Shown: positions 1 through 8,618, counted from the first letter of the stretch. The stretch: DNA of 58,630 nucleotides from Actinobacteria bacterium 21-64-8 (GCA_903970225.1 CAJCHR010000133.1:1-58630), one strand, 5' to 3'. The notes: generated from the sequence alone by a model not told the origin. Program-made: numbers and translations.

Positions 1-15
1 CCCACCCCCGGCCCC

Positions 16-31
16 TCCCGCAAGCGGGAGG
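16..31. repeat. short GC-rich intergenic hairpin
   Basis: A perfect inverted repeat, CTCCCGC-AA-GCGGGAG, lies just beyond the stop of the minus-strand SDR gene. It could act as a terminator stem for that gene, but no T-run follows on the minus strand. It may equally be a member of the palindromic repeat families seen elsewhere in the window. Confidence 0.35.
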
Positions 32-71
32 AGCGAAGAAGCGTCGTCCCGGGTCGAGCCCCGTACGACGA

Positions 72-950
72 CTACATGCCGATCCCGGCCAGGATCGTCT
101 CGCTCTCGGTCCATAGCCGTGCCGCCGCGGCGTCGTCGGTCGCCTGCGGAGCCGGCTCGGCTTCGGCGCAATCGTGGAAATAGCGCCCGCCATCGATCCC
201 CGCTTCGGGCGCGGTCGCCAGCCACACCAGGGTGCGCGCTGGCTGTTCGGGTGCGACACCGTCGGCCGAGGCCATATATTGCTGCATGAAGTCGTCGCCG
301 TGATTGGCGAAGTTGCTGGCGACGAGGCCCGGGTGCATCGATTGCGCGACGATCCCGTCGGCCGTCACGCGGCGATTGAGTTCGCGGGTGAACAGGATGT
401 TCGCGAGCTTGGCCTCGCAGTAGACGGGCGTCGCCTTGAAATCGTTGATATTGTTGAGATCGTCCCAGTTCATGCCGGGCGAGATCTGATGCCCGCTCGA
501 TGACACTGCGATCACTCTCACCGTGCCCGGCGGGCTGTCGGCTGCCGTCGCCTTGAGGATCGGCAGCAACTCGCGTGTCAGCACGAACGGCGCCAGGTGA
601 TTGGCGGCGAACGTCGCCTCCAGTCCCTCGCCGGTGACATAGCGCTTGTCGCGCACGCCGCCCGCATTGTTGATCAGCGCGTCGATGCGCGCGGTGAGTG
701 CGGCAATCTCGCCGGCGATTCGCTTCACGTCGGCCATTTCGCAAAAGTCCCCGCGCAGCATGTGGACAGTGCCGCCGCCCTCGCGCGCGGCCTCTGCCAG
801 CTCGGCTTCGGCGGCGGCGGTGCGCGCCGGATCGCGCCCGGTGCCGATGACCGTCCAGCCCTGTTTCAGGAGCGCCGCGGCGGTCGCCTTGCCGATCCCC
901 GCGCTGGCACCGGTGATCACCGCGACCCGGTCGTTCGTGCTGTTGCTCAT
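72..950 (-). CDS. short-chain dehydrogenase/reductase
   Basis: A 292-residue protein of the NAD(P)-dependent SDR superfamily, predicted cytoplasmic. The Rossmann glycine motif TGASAGIG is at residues 13-20, NNAG at 94-97, and the catalytic set is a serine near 150 with Tyr177-x3-Lys181. The arginine in TGRDP after beta-2 favours NADP(H), as in retinol dehydrogenase/WW-domain oxidoreductase-like SDRs; this is inference. The gene is divergent from the PaaK-like ligase gene with about 110 bp between them. The substrate is unknown. The class assignment is secure. Confidence 0.9.
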   Translation of the reverse strand: MSNSTNDRVAVITGASAGIGKATAAALLKQGWTVIGTGRDPARTAAAEAELAEAAREGGGTVHMLRGDFCEMADVKRIAGEIAALTARIDALINNAGGVRDKRYVTGEGLEATFAANHLAPFVLTRELLPILKATAADSPPGTVRVIAVSSSGHQISPGMNWDDLNNINDFKATPVYCEAKLANILFTRELNRRVTADGIVAQSMHPGLVASNFANHGDDFMQQYMASADGVAPEQPARTLVWLATAPEAGIDGGRYFHDCAEAEPAPQATDDAAAARLWTESETILAGIGM

Positions 951-1059
951 GGCAATTCCTCTCTCCGGCAGCAGAATCGCTTGCTCTTGCGGCGCCGCTG
1001 CATAATGATACGCGGCGGTACCTTTAGGCGAAAAACGCGGGACCGTTCAAGGAGAGAGG

Positions 1060-2418
1060 ATGATGGGCGCAGCCGCCGATACGCTGACCGCGATGATCGA
1101 TGCCCCCGACCGTTTCACGCATTCGGCCGAGGCCCTGAAGACCGCGCAGATCGCCGCGCTCGATGAGCGGCTGCGCGAGAAGCGCGATCACATCAAGCTC
1201 GTGCGCCTGCGCGCCGATGATGAGGGTGTGGACTCGATCCGCAGCCTCGAGGAAGCGGTGCCGCTGCTGCTGCCGCACACCGCGTACAAGAGCTATCCCG
1301 AGACCTTTCTGACCGAGAAACGCTGGGACCGGCTGACCCGCTGGCTCGGAACCGTCTCGGCGTATCCGACCGACAACGTCGATCTCTCCAACATCACCGA
1401 GATCGATCAGTGGGTCGATGCCTGCGCCGCGGCCGGTCGGTTCGTCAGCTGTTCGAGCGGCACCACCGGCAAGTCGGCGATGCTGGTCGCTTCGCAGCAC
1501 GATCTCGATTTCTCCAGCAAGGACGGCGTGCTTGCGACCGAATGGGGCTCGGACATCCGGACCGGCGACATGCGCGTGCGCGCGGGGCCGGTGGGCGCAG
1601 TCGCCTATACCCCGCGCAACGCCGCGATGGGCCAGGCGCTTGCGGCGGCATTCAACGATCCCGCCAAGCCAGGCTACACCCCCGACATCAAGCCGCTGAC
1701 GGTCGGCTCGCTGACCGAGATGATCACGCTGCGCAAGGCGATCACCGACGGCACCGCGCGGCCCGACGAGATCGCGGCCTACGAAGCCGAAAGCACCGCC
1801 CGGGCCGAGGCGCTCGCCGCCGCGCAGATCGGTGCGGTCGACGATGTGATCGCCCGGCGCGGCGAGAAGCTCTATCTGATGGGCCTGTGGGGCTCGATGC
1901 ATCCGTTCGCAGTTGCTGTGCGCGAGCGCGGATACAGCGCAAAGGACTTCCATCCCCAGAACGGCCTCTACATCGGCGGCGGCCTCAAGCGCGCGAAGCT
2001 GCCCGCCGATTATCGCGAGTTCGTTTACGAGACCTTCAATATCCAGCCGACCTATCGATACCAGATGTACGGTATGCAGGAACTCGGCAGTTCGATGCCG
2101 CGCTGCCAGGAAGGCCAGCGTTACCACGTGCCGCCCTGGCTGGTGGTCCTGCCGCTCGACAAGGACGGCAGCACGCTCCAGCCGGGCTGGGGCAAGGGTC
2201 AGGTCGAAGGCCGCGCGGCGTTCTTCGATCTTTCGATGGACGGGCGCTGGGGCGGGGTGATCTCGGGCGATCACATCCATGTCGATTTCGAGCCTTGCGC
2301 ATGCGGCAATGCCTCGCCTTCGATCAGCGACGATATCTATCGCTACGCCGATCTCGAAGGCGACGACAAGATCGGTTGCGCGGGGACAGTGGACGCGTAC
2401 GTTCGCGGGATGTCCTGA
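1060..2418 (+). CDS. phenylacetate-CoA ligase-like (PaaK/LuxE family) AMP-forming enzyme
   Basis: A 452-residue protein of the ANL adenylating superfamily. The phosphate-binding loop SSGTTGKS is at residues 132-139 and YGMQELGSS resembles the aromatic/A5 region. The Cys pair in EPCACGNASP near the C-terminus is typical of PaaK-like C-terminal regions. It probably adenylates a carboxylic acid for CoA or protein thioesterification. The start follows a strong AGGAG-type ribosome site; ATG 1063 is an alternative. A DUF1330 gene follows after 11 bp and is probably co-transcribed. The substrate cannot be deduced; the family call is moderately firm. Confidence 0.8.
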   Translation: MMGAAADTLTAMIDAPDRFTHSAEALKTAQIAALDERLREKRDHIKLVRLRADDEGVDSIRSLEEAVPLLLPHTAYKSYPETFLTEKRWDRLTRWLGTVSAYPTDNVDLSNITEIDQWVDACAAAGRFVSCSSGTTGKSAMLVASQHDLDFSSKDGVLATEWGSDIRTGDMRVRAGPVGAVAYTPRNAAMGQALAAAFNDPAKPGYTPDIKPLTVGSLTEMITLRKAITDGTARPDEIAAYEAESTARAEALAAAQIGAVDDVIARRGEKLYLMGLWGSMHPFAVAVRERGYSAKDFHPQNGLYIGGGLKRAKLPADYREFVYETFNIQPTYRYQMYGMQELGSSMPRCQEGQRYHVPPWLVVLPLDKDGSTLQPGWGKGQVEGRAAFFDLSMDGRWGGVISGDHIHVDFEPCACGNASPSISDDIYRYADLEGDDKIGCAGTVDAYVRGMS

Positions 2419-2429
2419 GGGAGAAACCG

Positions 2430-2711
2430 ATGCCCGCGTACATGCTGTTTATCCGCGAGGGCGCAATCGTCGATCACGAGATGATGGCCGCATACAAGGC
2501 GAGCAGCACGCCGCCCCCTGCGGGAACGCGGCCGCTGGTGGTCTACGGCGAGATCGAGGCTCTGGAGGGCGAAGCGGCCGACGGCGTGGTGATCCTGGAG
2601 TTTCCCGACAAGGCGACCGCGAAGGAATGGTATTTCGGCGATTACCATGCTCGCGCCCAGCTGCGTCAGCAGGCGGCGCCTTATCGCTGCATGCTGCTCG
2701 AAGGGCTTTGA
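2430..2711 (+). CDS. DUF1330 family small protein
   Basis: A 93-residue protein beginning MPAYMLFIRE and containing VILEFPDKATAKEWY, the signature of the DUF1330 dimeric alpha-beta barrel family. These ferredoxin-like barrels often sit next to CoA-ligases and oxidoreductases, but their function is not established. It starts 11 bp after the ligase gene with a GGGAGAAA ribosome site, so the two probably form an operon. No signal peptide is visible. Confidence 0.85.
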   Translation: MPAYMLFIREGAIVDHEMMAAYKASSTPPPAGTRPLVVYGEIEALEGEAADGVVILEFPDKATAKEWYFGDYHARAQLRQQAAPYRCMLLEGL

Positions 2712-2770
2712 GCGATCGAACCGCGCGTGGTAGTCGCGGCTCCAACGCGGGGACGAGGAGCATCATAACA

Positions 2771-3313
2771 ATGCGCAAGATCATGATCGCGGCAGCCATG
2801 GCGGCCATTACGCTTTCCACGGGCGCCCATGCCCAGCTTCCGGTCGGCGCCAAGGCGCCGCAGTTCACCACCACGGGCGCACTCGCGGGCAAGCCTTACG
2901 CGTTCGATCTCGCCAAGGCGCTGCGCAAGGGGCCGGTGGTGCTGTATTTCTATCCCAAGGCGTTCACACAGGGCTGCACGCTCGAAGCACATGCCTTCGC
3001 CGAAGCCTCGGGCGATTTTGCGGCGCTGGGTGCGCAAGTGATCGGCATGTCGGCTGACGATCTGCCAACGCTGGAGAAGTTCTCGACCGCCGAATGCCGC
3101 GACAAGTTCGCGGTCGCGACCGCGACCCCGGCGATCATCAAGTCGTACGACGTCGCGCTGAACCGCCCGGGCATCCCGAGCGGTCTTACGGATCGCACGA
3201 GCTACGTGATCGCGCAGAACGGCAAGATCACGCTGGTCCATACCGATCTCGATTACAAAGACCACGTCAAGCTCACGCTGGATGCGGTGAAGGCGCTCAA
3301 AGCCAGGGGTTGA
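2771..3313 (+). CDS. exported peroxiredoxin (AhpC/TSA, Prx family)
   Basis: A 180-residue thiol peroxidase with an N-terminal signal peptide (about residues 1-21, ending AHA before Q), so it is predicted periplasmic. FYPKAFTQGCTLEAHAF holds the peroxidatic Cys69. The position five residues later, where BCP-type enzymes keep the resolving Cys, is not cysteine. A second Cys at about 109 (STAECRDKF) might resolve the sulfenate instead. It detoxifies peroxides using an unidentified thiol donor. A 59-bp gap separates it from the DUF1330 gene. Confidence 0.88.
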   Translation: MRKIMIAAAMAAITLSTGAHAQLPVGAKAPQFTTTGALAGKPYAFDLAKALRKGPVVLYFYPKAFTQGCTLEAHAFAEASGDFAALGAQVIGMSADDLPTLEKFSTAECRDKFAVATATPAIIKSYDVALNRPGIPSGLTDRTSYVIAQNGKITLVHTDLDYKDHVKLTLDAVKALKARG

Positions 3314-3664
3314 GGGAGAAGTTTCGCGCGCCGAGACGGCAAGAGGACGTACCCCGCGGCGAAGCCGCATTCCTCCTCGGGTGTTTGTGGGACAGGGTGG
3401 ACCGACCTTGGGCATGCCATCTTCGTGTCTTCGTGTGCGAAAAATGATCTCACACGAAGGCACGAATATCGCGTGCCATCCACCAGCGCCGGGCAATCCT
3501 GCCGAGTGACAGAGCGGCTTCGCGGCGGGGTACGCCCTCTTGGCCTCTTGGCGTGAGAAACAACTGCCCCAGCCACAGCGGCCGCAGTCCACATTTACAT
3601 TCCGGCCGCTTTCGCTAAGCGGTGGCGCCCCGGCGCGCGGTCGGTGCCAAGGAGTTGAGTCAGC
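3314..3664. other. intergenic region with interspersed-repeat remnant
   Basis: No credible gene is present in this 351-bp gap. It holds an inverted repeat, CTTCGTGTG (3429-3437) and CACACGAAG (3451-3459) around a 13-base spacer, in a stretch of lower GC than the flanks. Near 3538-3562 it has CTCTTGGCGTGAGAAAC text that looks like an intergenic repeat element. A ribosome site AAGGAG precedes prfB. Confidence 0.5.
3429..3459. repeat. imperfectly AT-rich stem-loop (9-bp inverted repeat)
   Basis: CTTCGTGTG and its exact reverse complement CACACGAAG flank a 13-base loop. It lies between the peroxiredoxin and prfB genes, which run in the same direction, so it may terminate the former or belong to an interspersed repeat family. 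No T-run follows. Confidence 0.45.
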
Positions 3665-4792
3665 ATGCGTGCGGAAGGCCAGGCCCACATCGATCGTATC
3701 GAGGCGGCGCTGGCGCTGGTCCGCAAGTCGCTCGACTGGGACCGCGCGCTGCGCCGGCTCGACGAGCTCAATGCGCGAGTCGAGGATCCCAGGCTGTGGG
3801 ACAATCCCAAGGCGGCCGAGGCGCTGATGCGCGAGCGGCGGCGGCTCGAAGCCTCGGTCGGCACGGTCAAGCAGATCACCGCCGAGATGAACGACGCGAT
3901 CGAATTCGTCGAAATGGGCGACGCGGAAGGCGATGACGGGATAGCGCAGGAGGGCCTCTCCAGCCTTGCCGCACTTGCCGCTCGCGCCGACTCGGACAAG
4001 GTGCAGGCGCTGCTTTCGGGCGAGGCCGATGCCAACGATGCCTACCTCGAAGTCCATGCCGGCGCAGGCGGCACCGAGAGCCAGGACTGGGCCGAGATGC
4101 TCCAGCGGATGTACACCCGCTGGGCCGAGCGCCACGGCTACAAGGTCGAGATGGTCGATTATCACGGCGGCGAGCAGGCCGGGATCAAGAGCTGCACGCT
4201 GCTGATCAAAGGCGAGAACGCCTATGGCTACGCCAAGACCGAAAGCGGCGTGCACCGGCTGGTGCGGATCAGCCCGTACGACAGCTCTGCGCGGCGGCAC
4301 ACCTCGTTCAGCTCGATCTGGGTCTATCCGGTGATCGACGACGACATCGACATCGACATCAAGGAATCCGATCTCAAGATTGACACCTATCGTGCCTCCG
4401 GCGCGGGTGGCCAGCACGTCAACACCACCGATTCCGCGGTGCGCATCACCCACGTGCCCACCGGGATCATCGTCGCCAGCCAGTCCGACCGCTCGCAGCA
4501 CAAGAACCGCGCAACCGCGATGGGCATGCTCAAGGCGCGGATGTACGAGGCCGAACTGGCCAAGCGTGAGGCGGCGGCTTCGGGCGAATACCAGGCCAAG
4601 AACGAGATCGGCTGGGGCCATCAGATCCGCTCCTACGTGCTGCAGCCCTACCAGCAGGTGAAGGACCTCCGCACCGGCACCGTCTCGACCGCGCCGGGCG
4701 ATGTGCTCGACGGCGATCTCGACCAGTTCATGGCCGCGGTGCTCGCGCAGAAGGTCACCGGCGAAGCGGTTTCGGTCGAGGACATCGATTGA
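3665..4792 (+). CDS. prfB: peptide chain release factor 2
   Basis: A 375-residue class I release factor recognising UGA and UAA in the ribosomal A site. The peptidyl-tRNA hydrolysis motif GGQ is at residues 248-250 in SGAGGQHVNTTDSAVRITH. The stop-recognition tripeptide corresponding to E. coli SPF reads SPY at 203-205, followed by DSSARRHTSFSS. Full length and in one frame: the LDWD region aligns with the E. coli frameshift site but has no internal UGA. Its own stop is TGA, overlapping the next gene's ATG by one base (TGATG), so beta-lactamase translation is probably coupled. Confidence 0.97.
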   Translation: MRAEGQAHIDRIEAALALVRKSLDWDRALRRLDELNARVEDPRLWDNPKAAEALMRERRRLEASVGTVKQITAEMNDAIEFVEMGDAEGDDGIAQEGLSSLAALAARADSDKVQALLSGEADANDAYLEVHAGAGGTESQDWAEMLQRMYTRWAERHGYKVEMVDYHGGEQAGIKSCTLLIKGENAYGYAKTESGVHRLVRISPYDSSARRHTSFSSIWVYPVIDDDIDIDIKESDLKIDTYRASGAGGQHVNTTDSAVRITHVPTGIIVASQSDRSQHKNRATAMGMLKARMYEAELAKREAAASGEYQAKNEIGWGHQIRSYVLQPYQQVKDLRTGTVSTAPGDVLDGDLDQFMAAVLAQKVTGEAVSVEDID

Positions 4793-5703
4793 TGCGCCTC
4801 GCGCGTCGTGGCTTTTGCGCCGGCGCCCTGGGGGTCGCTGGCGGCCTCGCCGTGCCAGCCTTCGCGCAGAAGGACACGCGCGACTGGGTCAACGCGCTGT
4901 CCGCGATCGAGCACAAGGCGCCCGGCGGCGCGCAGCTTGGCGCCTATATCTACGATGTCGGCGCGCATCGCGGCTTCGGCTGGCGTGCGGGGCAGCGCTT
5001 TGCGATGTGCTCCTCGTTCAAGCTTTCGCTCGCCGCCTTCGTGCTGCAGCGCGTCGCGCGCGGCCGCCTCAATCCGAACGAACGCATCCGCTATCGCGCA
5101 TCGGACCTCCTGTCCAATTCGCCCGTCACCACCGCGCACCTCGCCGAGGGCATGACCGTGATCGCGCTGGCCGAGGCGGCACAGACGGTCAGCGACAACA
5201 CCGCCGCAAACCTGCTGCTGCGCAAGCTCGGTGGGCCAGCCGCGTTGACGCAATTCTGGCGCGCACTTGGCGATACCGAGAGCCGGCTCGACGACATCGA
5301 ACCCGCGCTCAACCGCGTGCCCGAGGGCGATATCCGCAACACCACGAGCCCGCGCGCGATGGCGCTGACGGTGGCCAGGCTCCTCGCCGGCGGCGGCATC
5401 CCGGGCAAGGCCAGCGAGCGCCTCACCAGCTGGATGCACGCGACCGAGACCGGCAAGGCGCGCATCCGCGCAGGCCTGCCGCAGGACTGGTGGGCCGGCG
5501 ACAAGACCGGAACCGGCTATCCTACGGATGCACCGGCCAATACGGTCGATCTCGCGTTCGTGCGTCCGACGACCGGCGCGCCGTTCGTGGTCACCGCGTT
5601 CCTGCGCACCGCCGCGCCGCAGGATCACATCGATCCGGCCGCCGAGGCGACGCTCGCGCAAGTCGGTGCGCTCGCCGCGCGCTGGGCGGCTGAACGAACA
5701 TGA
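4792..5703 (+). CDS. bla: class A beta-lactamase with Tat-like signal
   Basis: A 303-residue serine beta-lactamase. The active-site motif S74-S-F-K77 is preceded by Cys73, SDN is at 134-136, the omega-loop E170-P-A-L-N174 and KTG at 238-240, so all class A catalytic elements are present. No partner Cys is seen just after KTG, so the carbapenemase-type disulfide is not supported. The N-terminus has RRGF followed by a hydrophobic stretch ending AFA-Q, a Tat-type export signal to the periplasm. ATG 4792 overlaps the prfB stop; a TTG at 4789 is less likely. It should hydrolyse penams or cephalosporins; the spectrum is unknown. Confidence 0.93.
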   Translation: MRLARRGFCAGALGVAGGLAVPAFAQKDTRDWVNALSAIEHKAPGGAQLGAYIYDVGAHRGFGWRAGQRFAMCSSFKLSLAAFVLQRVARGRLNPNERIRYRASDLLSNSPVTTAHLAEGMTVIALAEAAQTVSDNTAANLLLRKLGGPAALTQFWRALGDTESRLDDIEPALNRVPEGDIRNTTSPRAMALTVARLLAGGGIPGKASERLTSWMHATETGKARIRAGLPQDWWAGDKTGTGYPTDAPANTVDLAFVRPTTGAPFVVTAFLRTAAPQDHIDPAAEATLAQVGALAARWAAERT

Positions 5704-6437
5704 CGCGTGCGAGCGCCGCCTTGCTCCTCGCCGCTTTCGCGGCCGCGCTCGCCTCATGCCACGGCCAGGATTCCGAGGCCGATCGTCCCGAGGCCGCGCG
5801 CGGCTTCCCGAGTGCCGATCGCGCGATCTCCTCACGCAAGCAGGCGTTCTCCTCCGCCGAACCGCTGCGCGAAAGCCGCAACGAGGCCAGGCTGGTGATG
5901 GACCTCGCCGAAGTCGGGCCGGGCATGTCGGTGGCCGACGTCGGCGCGGGGGGCGGATATTACACCATCCAGCTCAGCGAGCGTGTCGGCGAAAAAGGCC
6001 GCGTGCTGGCCGAGGACATCGACCCGCACGTGATCGAGCAGCTCGGCATCCGCGTGCAGCATGACCGGCTCGACGACGTGTCGATCCGGCTCGGCACGCC
6101 CGAGGATCCCAAGCTTCCGGCAAACAGTTTCGACCGCGTGTTCCTGATTCACATGTACCACGAAGTCAGCGAGCCTTACGCGTTCCTGTGGTACATGCGA
6201 CCAGCGCTGCGGACGGGCGGCAAAGTGGTCGTCGTCGACGTCGATCGCGCGACCGACCAGCACGGAATTCCGCCCGCCTTGCTGTTCTGCGAGTTTTCAT
6301 CGGTGGGCTTCCGTTTGTCGCGTTTTGTGCGTAAGCCCGAGCTTCAGGGTTACTATGCGGAGTTCGAGGCGGTTGGGCCCCGCCCGGATCCGAAGGCGAT
6401 CTCGCCGTGCCGTGTCGCCAGCAACGCGAACGGCTGA
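5700..6437 (+). CDS. predicted lipoprotein with class I SAM-methyltransferase fold
   Basis: A 245-residue protein. The N-terminus is a short hydrophobic signal ending in the lipobox LASC with Cys20, which predicts a lipid-anchored exported protein. From about residue 70 it has a class I methyltransferase core, with motif I VADVGAGGGYYT and an acidic strand LAEDID. It resembles exported methyltransferase-like proteins of proteobacteria. SAM is not expected in the periplasm, so catalysis there is doubtful. It overlaps the beta-lactamase gene by four bases (ATGA), forming a prfB-bla-methyltransferase unit. The methyl acceptor is unknown. Confidence 0.8.
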   Translation: MTRASAALLLAAFAAALASCHGQDSEADRPEAARGFPSADRAISSRKQAFSSAEPLRESRNEARLVMDLAEVGPGMSVADVGAGGGYYTIQLSERVGEKGRVLAEDIDPHVIEQLGIRVQHDRLDDVSIRLGTPEDPKLPANSFDRVFLIHMYHEVSEPYAFLWYMRPALRTGGKVVVVDVDRATDQHGIPPALLFCEFSSVGFRLSRFVRKPELQGYYAEFEAVGPRPDPKAISPCRVASNANG

Positions 6438-6464
6438 GCAACTGGCTGGAAAGAGCACTTCTCC

Positions 6465-7871
6465 ATGAGTTTCAAAGGGTTGAAGCCCATCCTCTATGGA
6501 GGCCGCGAGGTTTGGCCGCTGATCGAAGGCGGCAAGGGCGTCGCTGCGACCAACCACATGAGCTCGGGTGCGTGGGCCGCCGCTGGCGGAATCGGCACCG
6601 TCAGCGCGGTCAACGCCGACAGCTACGACGCCGAGGGCAAGATCATCCCGCAGATATATCAGGCGCTGACCCGGCGTGAGCGGCATGAGGATCTGATCCG
6701 TTTCGCGATCGACGGTGCGGTCGAGCAGGTGCGCCGCGCCTACGATCTTGCGAGCGGAAGCGGCGCGATCAACATCAACGTGCTGTGGGAAATGGGCGGC
6801 GCGCAGGCGGTGCTCGAAGGTGTACTCGAGAAGACCAGGGGAATGGTTGCCGGCGTCACGTGCGGCGCGGGCATGCCGTACCGGCTCGCCGAGATCGCCG
6901 CGCGGTTCAACGTCAATTATCTGCCGATTGTCAGCTCGGGCCGGGCATTCCGCGCGCTGTGGAAGCGCGCGTATCACAAGGTCTCCGACCTGATGGCAGC
7001 GGTGGTCTACGAGGACCCGTGGCTCGCGGGCGGGCACAACGGGCTTTCCAATGCCGAGGATCCGCTGAGCCCCGAGGATCCGTACCCCCGCGTCAAGGCG
7101 CTGCGCGAGACGATGCGCACCGAGGGCGTGTCCGATGACGTGCCGATCATCATGGCCGGCGGCGTCTGGTACTTGCGCGAGTGGGACAACTGGATCGACA
7201 ATCCCGAGTTGGGCAATATCGCGTTCCAGTTCGGAACGCGGCCGCTGCTGACTCATGAGAGTCCGATCCCGCAAGGGTGGAAGGATGCGCTGCGCGAGAT
7301 CGAGCCGGGCGACGTGCTGCTTCACCGCTTCTCGCCTACGGGCTTCTATTCCTCGGCGGTGCGCAATCCGTTCCTGCGCAATCTCGAGGATCGCAGCCAC
7401 CGCCAGATCCCATACTCGAAGGTCGAGGCCGGCGAACACACCGTGCGGCTAGACGTCGGGGTCAAGGGCAAGAACTTCTGGGTCGCCCCGCGCGATCTCG
7501 ACCGCGCACGCGGCTGGGCCAACGAGGGCCACACCGATGGCCTGCGCACGCCCGACGACACGATCGTGTTCGTCAGTCCGCAGGAGCGCGATCTGATCCG
7601 CAAGGACCAGGCCGATTGCATGGGCTGCCTGTCGCACTGCGGCTTCTCGTCGTGGAAGGACCACGACGATTACACCACCGGCCGCCTCGCCGATCCGCGC
7701 AGCTTCTGCATCCAGAAGACGCTGCAGGACATCGCGCACGGCGCGCCGATCCAGGAGAACCTGATGTTCGCGGGCCACTCGGCATACCGCTTCAAGCAGG
7801 ACCCGTTCTATTCGAACAACTTCACGCCGACGGTGAAGCAGCTGGTCGACCGGATCTTGACGGGGGATTGA
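6465..7871 (+). CDS. nitronate monooxygenase / 2-nitropropane dioxygenase-like flavoprotein
   Basis: A 468-residue FMN-dependent TIM-barrel enzyme of the nitronate monooxygenase/enoyl reductase family. GVTCGAGMPYRLAEIA, VYEDPWLAGGHNG and IIMAGGVW correspond to flavin and phosphate-binding strands. It is longer than classical NMOs (about 320-360 residues). The extra C-terminal part carries a cysteine cluster CMGCLSHC plus a later FC, perhaps a metal or iron-sulfur site (inference). It follows the methyltransferase gene by 27 bp in the same direction. It probably oxidises alkyl nitronates or acts as a flavin reductase. Confidence 0.85.
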   Translation: MSFKGLKPILYGGREVWPLIEGGKGVAATNHMSSGAWAAAGGIGTVSAVNADSYDAEGKIIPQIYQALTRRERHEDLIRFAIDGAVEQVRRAYDLASGSGAININVLWEMGGAQAVLEGVLEKTRGMVAGVTCGAGMPYRLAEIAARFNVNYLPIVSSGRAFRALWKRAYHKVSDLMAAVVYEDPWLAGGHNGLSNAEDPLSPEDPYPRVKALRETMRTEGVSDDVPIIMAGGVWYLREWDNWIDNPELGNIAFQFGTRPLLTHESPIPQGWKDALREIEPGDVLLHRFSPTGFYSSAVRNPFLRNLEDRSHRQIPYSKVEAGEHTVRLDVGVKGKNFWVAPRDLDRARGWANEGHTDGLRTPDDTIVFVSPQERDLIRKDQADCMGCLSHCGFSSWKDHDDYTTGRLADPRSFCIQKTLQDIAHGAPIQENLMFAGHSAYRFKQDPFYSNNFTPTVKQLVDRILTGD

Positions 7872-7934
7872 GTCCCCGGTGTCTCGGTTTGAAAGCTGGC
7901 GCGGCGCCGAACGTGGCGCGCTCCGACTAAGCGG

Positions 7935-8303
7935 TCAGGCGCGCAGTTCGTATTCCTGGACCAGCCTCTCGGCCGGGATGTGCCAGGCCTTGTTGAGCTT
8001 GCGGATCATGCTGAGTGTCAACGGGCGTGTGCGGCGAAGGATTTCGGTCGCACGGCTCTTGCCGATCAGAGCCGCCAGATCGGATTGGGTACGGCCCTCG
8101 GCGGCCATGGCAGCTTCGATCGCCTGAACCGGGTCAAGATCCCTCCCGATCGGCCAGCGATGCTCCTCATAGTCATGGACGAGCGTGATCATGACGGCGA
8201 GCCGATCATAGTCCTCAGTTCCCTCAGCCGCGTTCCAGAGATCTTTCATGCCCTCCAGAGCGGCGGCGTGATCTTCATCATTCTTGATCGGGCGAATATC
8301 CAT
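7935..8303 (-). CDS. higA: HigA-type antitoxin, HTH domain protein
   Basis: A 122-residue protein. Its C-terminal half (about 65-115) has an Xre/HigA helix-turn-helix: RTQSDLAALIGKSRATEILR followed by PLTLSMIRKLNKAWHIPAE. The N-terminal half (KDLWNAAEGTEDYDRLAVM) matches long HigA antitoxins. It lies 12 bp downstream of the HigB-like toxin gene in the toxin-first order typical of higBA. It should neutralise the toxin and repress the operon through an upstream palindrome. Confidence 0.85.
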   Translation of the reverse strand: MDIRPIKNDEDHAAALEGMKDLWNAAEGTEDYDRLAVMITLVHDYEEHRWPIGRDLDPVQAIEAAMAAEGRTQSDLAALIGKSRATEILRRTRPLTLSMIRKLNKAWHIPAERLVQEYELRA

Positions 8304-8315
8304 GTCATGCGCCTT

Positions 8316-8618
8316 TCAGAATTGATCGACGCTCAGGGCGTCGACACGATCATATTCGGCGTGGGTGCCGATGAATTTTATCCATCCGGTTCTCAGTCCG
8401 TAGTGGAAAGCGACAATCAAACGATAATCGCCGCCCGCCACTTCGAAGCGTACTCTCTCACCATTCAAGACCTTGGCCTTGGAGAACGAGGCGATAACCT
8501 CACTGCCACCGCTCCATTCCGCGGCATTTGCGATGGAGTACCAATGTTCGAGGGAAGTCCGGGTGCCGGGATGCCTCGCGCAGAACGCGACCAGCTTGTT
8601 CCGCGCGATGATCCTCAC
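8316..8618 (-). CDS. higB: HigB-type mRNA interferase toxin
   Basis: A protein of about 100 residues of the RelE/HigB_toxin superfamily. It starts MRIIARNKLVAFCARHP and has RVRFEVAGGDYRLIV and IKFIGTHAEYDRVDA, which match the family's core and its C-terminal THAEYD signature. I chose the GTG at 8618 because the family normally begins M-R-(I/V)-I-(A/S)-R. An upstream TTG (8654) would add 12 unsupported residues. It is predicted to cleave mRNA on the ribosome. It forms an operon with higA. Confidence 0.85.
   Translation of the reverse strand: MRIIARNKLVAFCARHPGTRTSLEHWYSIANAAEWSGGSEVIASFSKAKVLNGERVRFEVAGGDYRLIVAFHYGLRTGWIKFIGTHAEYDRVDALSVDQF

Noticed and set aside
3665-3760. Programmed frameshift in prfB
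   Set aside because: The region equivalent to the E. coli site reads straight through (S-L-D-W-D) with no in-frame TGA and no CTTTGA slippery sequence.
2681-4621. 646-codon open frame opposite the peroxiredoxin and prfB genes
   Set aside because: A GC-driven shadow frame; it crosses two genes and a repeat-bearing gap and shows no domain.
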